Assembly: GCA_964019055.1 (NCBI GenBank)
Contig: OZ025208.1
Span: 3,422,453 to 3,486,452 of the forward strand
Reading direction: 5' to 3'
From: Anthopleura xanthogrammica
Taxonomy: Eukaryota > Cnidaria > Anthozoa > Actiniaria > Actiniidae
Length of the DNA: 64,000 nucleotides
Positions within the stretch are counted from its first letter, which is position 1. Each line of letters starts with the position of its first letter. The notes under the pieces are model-generated. The model did no database searches and was not told the origin of the DNA. It saw only the letters and a program-made list of their open reading frames with translations. Below, in pieces: positions 60,564-64,000 of this stretch. The translations under genes and the position numbers were made by a program.

Positions 60564-61879
60564 ATGAGCAAAAAGTGGGGGTTTCAGCAAACAGGGCACG
60601 CCGTCAGCGAAAAACCTGGTTTTGAGAGCCAAAATGGCCATTTTTCAGTTTTTTGGGCTAAAAAGCTTTTTGTTTCAGCAAAACAGTGTTTTGGACACCG
60701 AAAATGTGCTTTCGTCGGCCAAAATGTGCGTTTAGCAGTGAAAACGTCGTGTTTTGAGCAAGAGAAAATTCTCAGCAAATTTCAAATTTTGTCAGCAAAA
60801 AACAGTTTTTTTGACCAAAAAGCACCTTTTCTCAGCCAAAACCCCATTTTTTTCCGCCAAAACGTCGTGTTTTTATCTCAAGAGGTATTTTCATGAGCAA
60901 AAAGTGGGGGTTTCAGCAAACAGGGCACGCCGTCAGCGAAAAACCTGGTTTTGAGAGCCAAAATGGCCATTTTTCAGTTTTTTGGGCTAAAAAGCTTTTT
61001 GTTTCAGCAAAACAGTGTTTTGGAGACCGAAAATGTGCTTTCGTCGGCCAAAATGTGCGTTTAGCAGTGAAAACGTCGTGTTTTGAGCAAGAGAAAATTC
61101 TCAGCAAATTTCAAATTTTGTCAGCAAAAAACAGTTTTTTTGACCAAAAAGCACCTTTTCTCAGCCAAAACCCCATTTTTTTCCGCCAAAACGTCGTGTT
61201 TTTATCTCAAGAGGTATTTTCATGAGCAAAAAGTGGGGGTTTCAGCAAACAGGGCACGCCGTCAGCGAAAAACCTGGTTTTGAGAGCCAAAATGGCCATT
61301 TTTCAGTTTTTTGGGCTAAAAAGCTTTTTGTTTCAGCAAAACAGTGTTTTGGAGACCGAAAATGTGCTTTCGTCGGCCAAAATGTGCGTTTAGCAGTGAA
61401 AACGTCGTGTTTTGAGCAAGAGAAAATTCTCAGCAAATTTCAAATTTTGTCAGCAAAAAACAGTTTTTTTGACCAAAAAGCACCTTTTCTCAGCCAAAAC
61501 CCCATTTTTTTTCGCCAAAACGTCGTGTTTTTATCTCAAGAGGTATTTTCATGAGCAAAAAGTGGGGGTTTCAGCAAACAGGGCACGCCGTCAGCGAAAA
61601 ACCTGGTTTTGAGAGCCAAAATGGCCATTTTTCAGTTTTTTGGGCTAAAAAGCTTTTTGTTTCAGCAAAACAGTGTTTTGGACACCGAAAATGTGCTTTC
61701 GTCGGCCAAAATGTGCGTTTAGCAGTGAAAACGTCGTGTTTTGAGCAAGAGAAAATTCTCAGCAAATTTCAAATTTTGTCAGCAAAAAACAGTTTTTTTG
61801 ACCAAAAAGCACCTTTTCTCAGCCAAAACCCCATTTTTTTTCGCCAAAACGTCGTGTTTTTATCTCAAGAGGTATTTTC
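60564..61879. repeat. Four units with TTTCCGCC and GGAGACCG marks
   Basis: Units 60564 and 60893 end with TTTTTTTCCGCC. Units 60893 and 61222 share TTTTGGAGACCG. The overlapping marks in adjacent units fit a one-unit duplication with a shifted boundary. Unit 61551 is standard. Confidence 0.9.
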
Positions 61880-63853
61880 ATGAGCAAAAAGTGGGGGTTT
61901 CAGCAAACAGGGCACGCCGTCAGCGAAAAACCTGGTTTTGAGAGCCAAAATGGCCATTTTTCAGTTTTTTGGGCTAAAAAGCTTTTTGTTTCAGCAAAAC
62001 AGTGTTTTGGACACCGAAAATGTGCTTTCGTCGGCCAAAATGTGCGTTTAGCAGTGAAAACGTCGTGTTTTGAGCAAGAGAAAATTCTCAGCAAATTTCA
62101 AATTTTGTCAGCAAAAAAAAGTTTTTTTGACCAAAAAGCACCTTTTCTCAGCCAAAACCCCATTTTTTTTCGCCAAAACGTCGTGTTTTTATCACAAGAG
62201 GTATTTTCATGAGCAAAAAGTGGGGGTTTCAGCAAACAGGGCACGCCGTCAGCGAAAAACCTGGTTTTGAGAGCCAAAATGGCCATTTTTCAGTTTTTTG
62301 GGCTAAAAAGCTTTTTGTTTCAGCAAAACAGTGTTTTGGACACCGAAAATGTGCTTTCGTCGGCCAAAATGTGCGTTTAGCAGTGAAAACGTCGTGTTTT
62401 GAGCAAGAGAAAATTCTCAGCAAATTTCAAATTTTGTCAGCAAAAAAAAGTTTTTTTGACCAAAAAGCACCTTTTCTCAGCCAAAACCCCATTTTTTTTC
62501 GCCAAAACGTCGTGTTTTTATCTCAAGAGGTATTTTCATGAGCAAAAAGTGGGGGTTTCAGCAAACAGGGCACGCCGTCAGCGAAAAACCTGGTTTTGAG
62601 AGCCAAAATGGCCATTTTTCAGTTTTTTGGGCTAAAAAGCTTTTTGTTTCAGCAAAACAGTGTTTTGGACACCGAAAATGTGCTTTCGTCGGCCAAAATG
62701 TGCGTTTAGCAGTGAAAACGTCGTGTTTTGAGCAAGAGAAAATTCTCAGCAAATTTCAAATTTTGTCAGCAAAAAACAGTTTTTTTGACCAAAAAGCACC
62801 TTTTCTCAGCCAAAACCCCATTTTTTTTCGCCAAAACGTCGTGTTTTTATCACAAGAGGTATTTTCATGAGCAAAAAGTGGGGGTTTCAGCAAACAGGGC
62901 ACGCCGTCAGCCAAAAACCTGGTTTTGAGAGCCAAAATGGCCATTTTTCAGTTTTTTGGGCTAAAAAGCTTTTTGTTTCAGCAAAACAGTGTTTTGGACA
63001 CCGAAAATGTGCTTTCGTCGGCCAAAATGTGCGTTTAGCAGTGAAAACGTCGTGTTTTGAGCAAGAGAAAATTCTCAGCAAATTTCAAATTTTGTCAGCA
63101 AAAAACAGTTTTTTTGACCAAAAAGCACCTTTTCTCAGCCAAAACCCCATTTTTTTTCGCCAAAACGTCGTGTTTTTATCACAAGAGGTATTTTCATGAG
63201 CAAAAAGTGGGGGTTTCAGCAAACAGGGCACGCCGTCAGCGAAAAACCTGGTTTTGAGAGCCAAAATGGCCATTTTTCAGTTTTTTGGGCTAAAAAGCTT
63301 TTTGTTTCAGCAAAACAGTGTTTTGGACACCGAAAATGTGCTTTCGTCGGCCAAAATGTGCGTTTAGCAGTGAAAACGTCGTGTTTTGAGCAAGAGAAAA
63401 TTCTCAGCAAATTTCAAATTTTGTCAGCAAAAAAAAGTTTTTTTGACCAAAAAGCACCTTTTCTCAGCCAAAACCCCATTTTTTTTCGCCAAAACGTCGT
63501 GTTTTTATCTCAAGAGGTATTTTCATGAGCAAAAAGTGGGGGTTTCAGCAAACAGGGCACGCCGTCAGCGAAAAACCTGGTTTTGAGAGCCAAAATGGCC
63601 ATTTTTCAGTTTTTTGGGCTAAAAAGCTTTTTGTTTCAGCAAAACAGTGTTTTGGACACCGAAAATGTGCTTTCGTCGGCCAAAATGTGCGTTTAGCAGT
63701 GAAAACGTCGTGTTTTGAGCAAGAGAAAATTCTCAGCAAATTTCAAATTTTGTCAGCAAAAAACAGTTTTTTTGACCAAAAAGCACCTTTTCTCAGCCAA
63801 AACCCCATTTTTTTTCGCCAAAACGTCGTGTTTTTATCACAAGAGGTATTTTC
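61880..63853. repeat. Second occurrence of the AAAAAAAAG / TATCACAAG dimer family
   Basis: Units 61880, 62209 and 63196 carry GCAAAAAAAAGTTT. Units 61880, 62538, 62867 and 63525 carry TATCACAAG. Unit 62867 carries GCCAAAAACC. The same three marks define the dimer block at 44433-47723, about 17 kb to the left. Here the alternation is less regular. Confidence 0.88.
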
Positions 63854-64000
63854 ATGAGCAAAAAGTGGGGGTTTCAGCAAACAGGGCACGCCGTCAGCCA
63901 AAAACCTGGTTTTGAGAGCCAAAATGGCCATTTTTCAGTTTTTTGGGCTAAAAAGCTTTTTGTTTCAGCAAAACAGTGTTTTGGACACCGAAAATGTGCT
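63854..64000. repeat. Partial satellite unit at right edge
   Basis: The first 147 bp of a unit carrying GCCAAAAACC, cut by the window end. The array continues to the right. Confidence 0.95.

Larger units (their letters stand above)
1..64000. repeat. Tandem satellite array, ~329-bp unit, 193 complete copies
   Basis: The whole window is one head-to-tail array. Using the recurring ATGAGCAAAAAG as register, unit starts run 123, 451, 780, 1109 and so on to 63854. Of the 193 periods, 162 are exactly 329 bp, nine are 328, eighteen are 330 and two are 331, mostly through A- or T-run length changes; two are 439 bp. Neighbouring units differ by roughly zero to a few bases and many look identical. All units share one orientation, and I found no spacer, transposon insertion or unique sequence. 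Long arrays of this kind are typical of eukaryotic constitutive heterochromatin. The family is not one I recognise, and the chromosomal location cannot be told from the window. Neither array edge is present, so the true array is longer than 64 kb. Confidence 0.98.

Noticed and set aside
143..63739. Minus-strand 62-87-codon frames (MLRIFFCSKH... and MAILALKTRF... types)
   Set aside because: These are antisense shadows of the same A/T-tract ladder, present once per unit, with no independent sign of coding.
123..63853. Plus-strand open frames of 60-330 codons in every unit (MSKKWGFQQ... and MSKRKFSANF... types) as protein genes
   Set aside because: They follow from alternating AAAA (Lys) and TTTT (Phe) tracts. 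Three frames stay open over overlapping spans. Unit length is 329, so the frame shifts each copy. Indels of +/-1 and +110 occur without constraint. Several units (19427, 21728, 22715, 2096, 2425, 33903) carry early stops. Composition is extreme and no known domain is visible.
1..64000. CRISPR array
   Set aside because: The repeat is 329 bp with no unique spacers; everything between similar motifs is itself repeated.
1..64000. Bacterial surface-protein gene or long repetitive adhesin
   Set aside because: No frame runs through the array: stops occur in every 329-bp unit, and the longest frame is 330 codons, seen only where the unit is 330 bp.
1..64000. Assembly artefact from a circularly repeated read
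   Set aside because: Units carry distinct, ordered variant marks and several kinds of higher-order repeats, which a simple looping artefact would not produce. Exact copy number in uniform stretches such as 42130-44432 remains uncertain.

Overview
The window is one uninterrupted tandem satellite array from base 1 to base 64000. The unit is about 329 bp (about 39% GC), and every copy lies head-to-tail in the same orientation. Taking the recurring ATGAGCAAAAAG as the unit start, I placed 194 unit starts, from 123 to 63854. That gives 193 complete periods. Of these, 191 are 328-331 bp long and two are 439 bp, each carrying the same 110-bp internal duplication. A partial unit lies at each end. I see no gene, RNA gene, transposon, CRISPR array, inversion or unique spacer.

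The organism is not identifiable from this sequence. An array longer than 64 kb made of a roughly dinucleosome-length unit (2 x ~164 bp), with dimeric, trimeric and tetrameric higher-order repeats, is what is known from eukaryotic heterochromatin (centromeric, pericentromeric, subtelomeric or B-chromosome satellites). It would be very unusual in a bacterial chromosome. I do not recognise the satellite family. CpG is close to expectation (12 per unit against about 12.6), which argues against a long history of dense CpG-methylation decay.

Inside each unit about 260 bp consist of alternating A- and T-tracts. A-tracts start about every 20-21 bp, and successive tract centres are about 10.4 bp apart on average. 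The remaining ~69 bp holds a GC-rich 35-bp segment. This suggests the unit grew from a ~20-bp motif, and it predicts intrinsically curved DNA rich in short dyads. The 15-mer AAAACGTCGTGTTTT occurs twice per unit.

Region by region: 1-12298 is fairly uniform, with a cluster of 330-bp length variants at 5057-7364. 12299-15150 is bounded by the two 439-bp units. 15151-18440 carries a GCGATAAACC subfamily. 18441-33902 is a mosaic with AAG-marked units and multi-unit duplications. 33903-64000 is dominated by a CAAGAG subfamily and contains clear higher-order repeats: a tetramer at 39169-42129 and dimers at 45091-46735, 53981-56283, 58587-59904 and 61880-64000. Between these lie very homogeneous runs such as 42130-44432. 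The diagnostic CAAAAG to CAAGAG change rises from 1/54 units on the left, to 19/48 in the middle, to 89/91 on the right, as expected from local unequal exchange and homogenisation.

Open reading frames of 64-330 codons tile the array, but I read them as by-products of the A/T-tract periodicity rather than genes. The reasons are given in the rejected list and in one finding.
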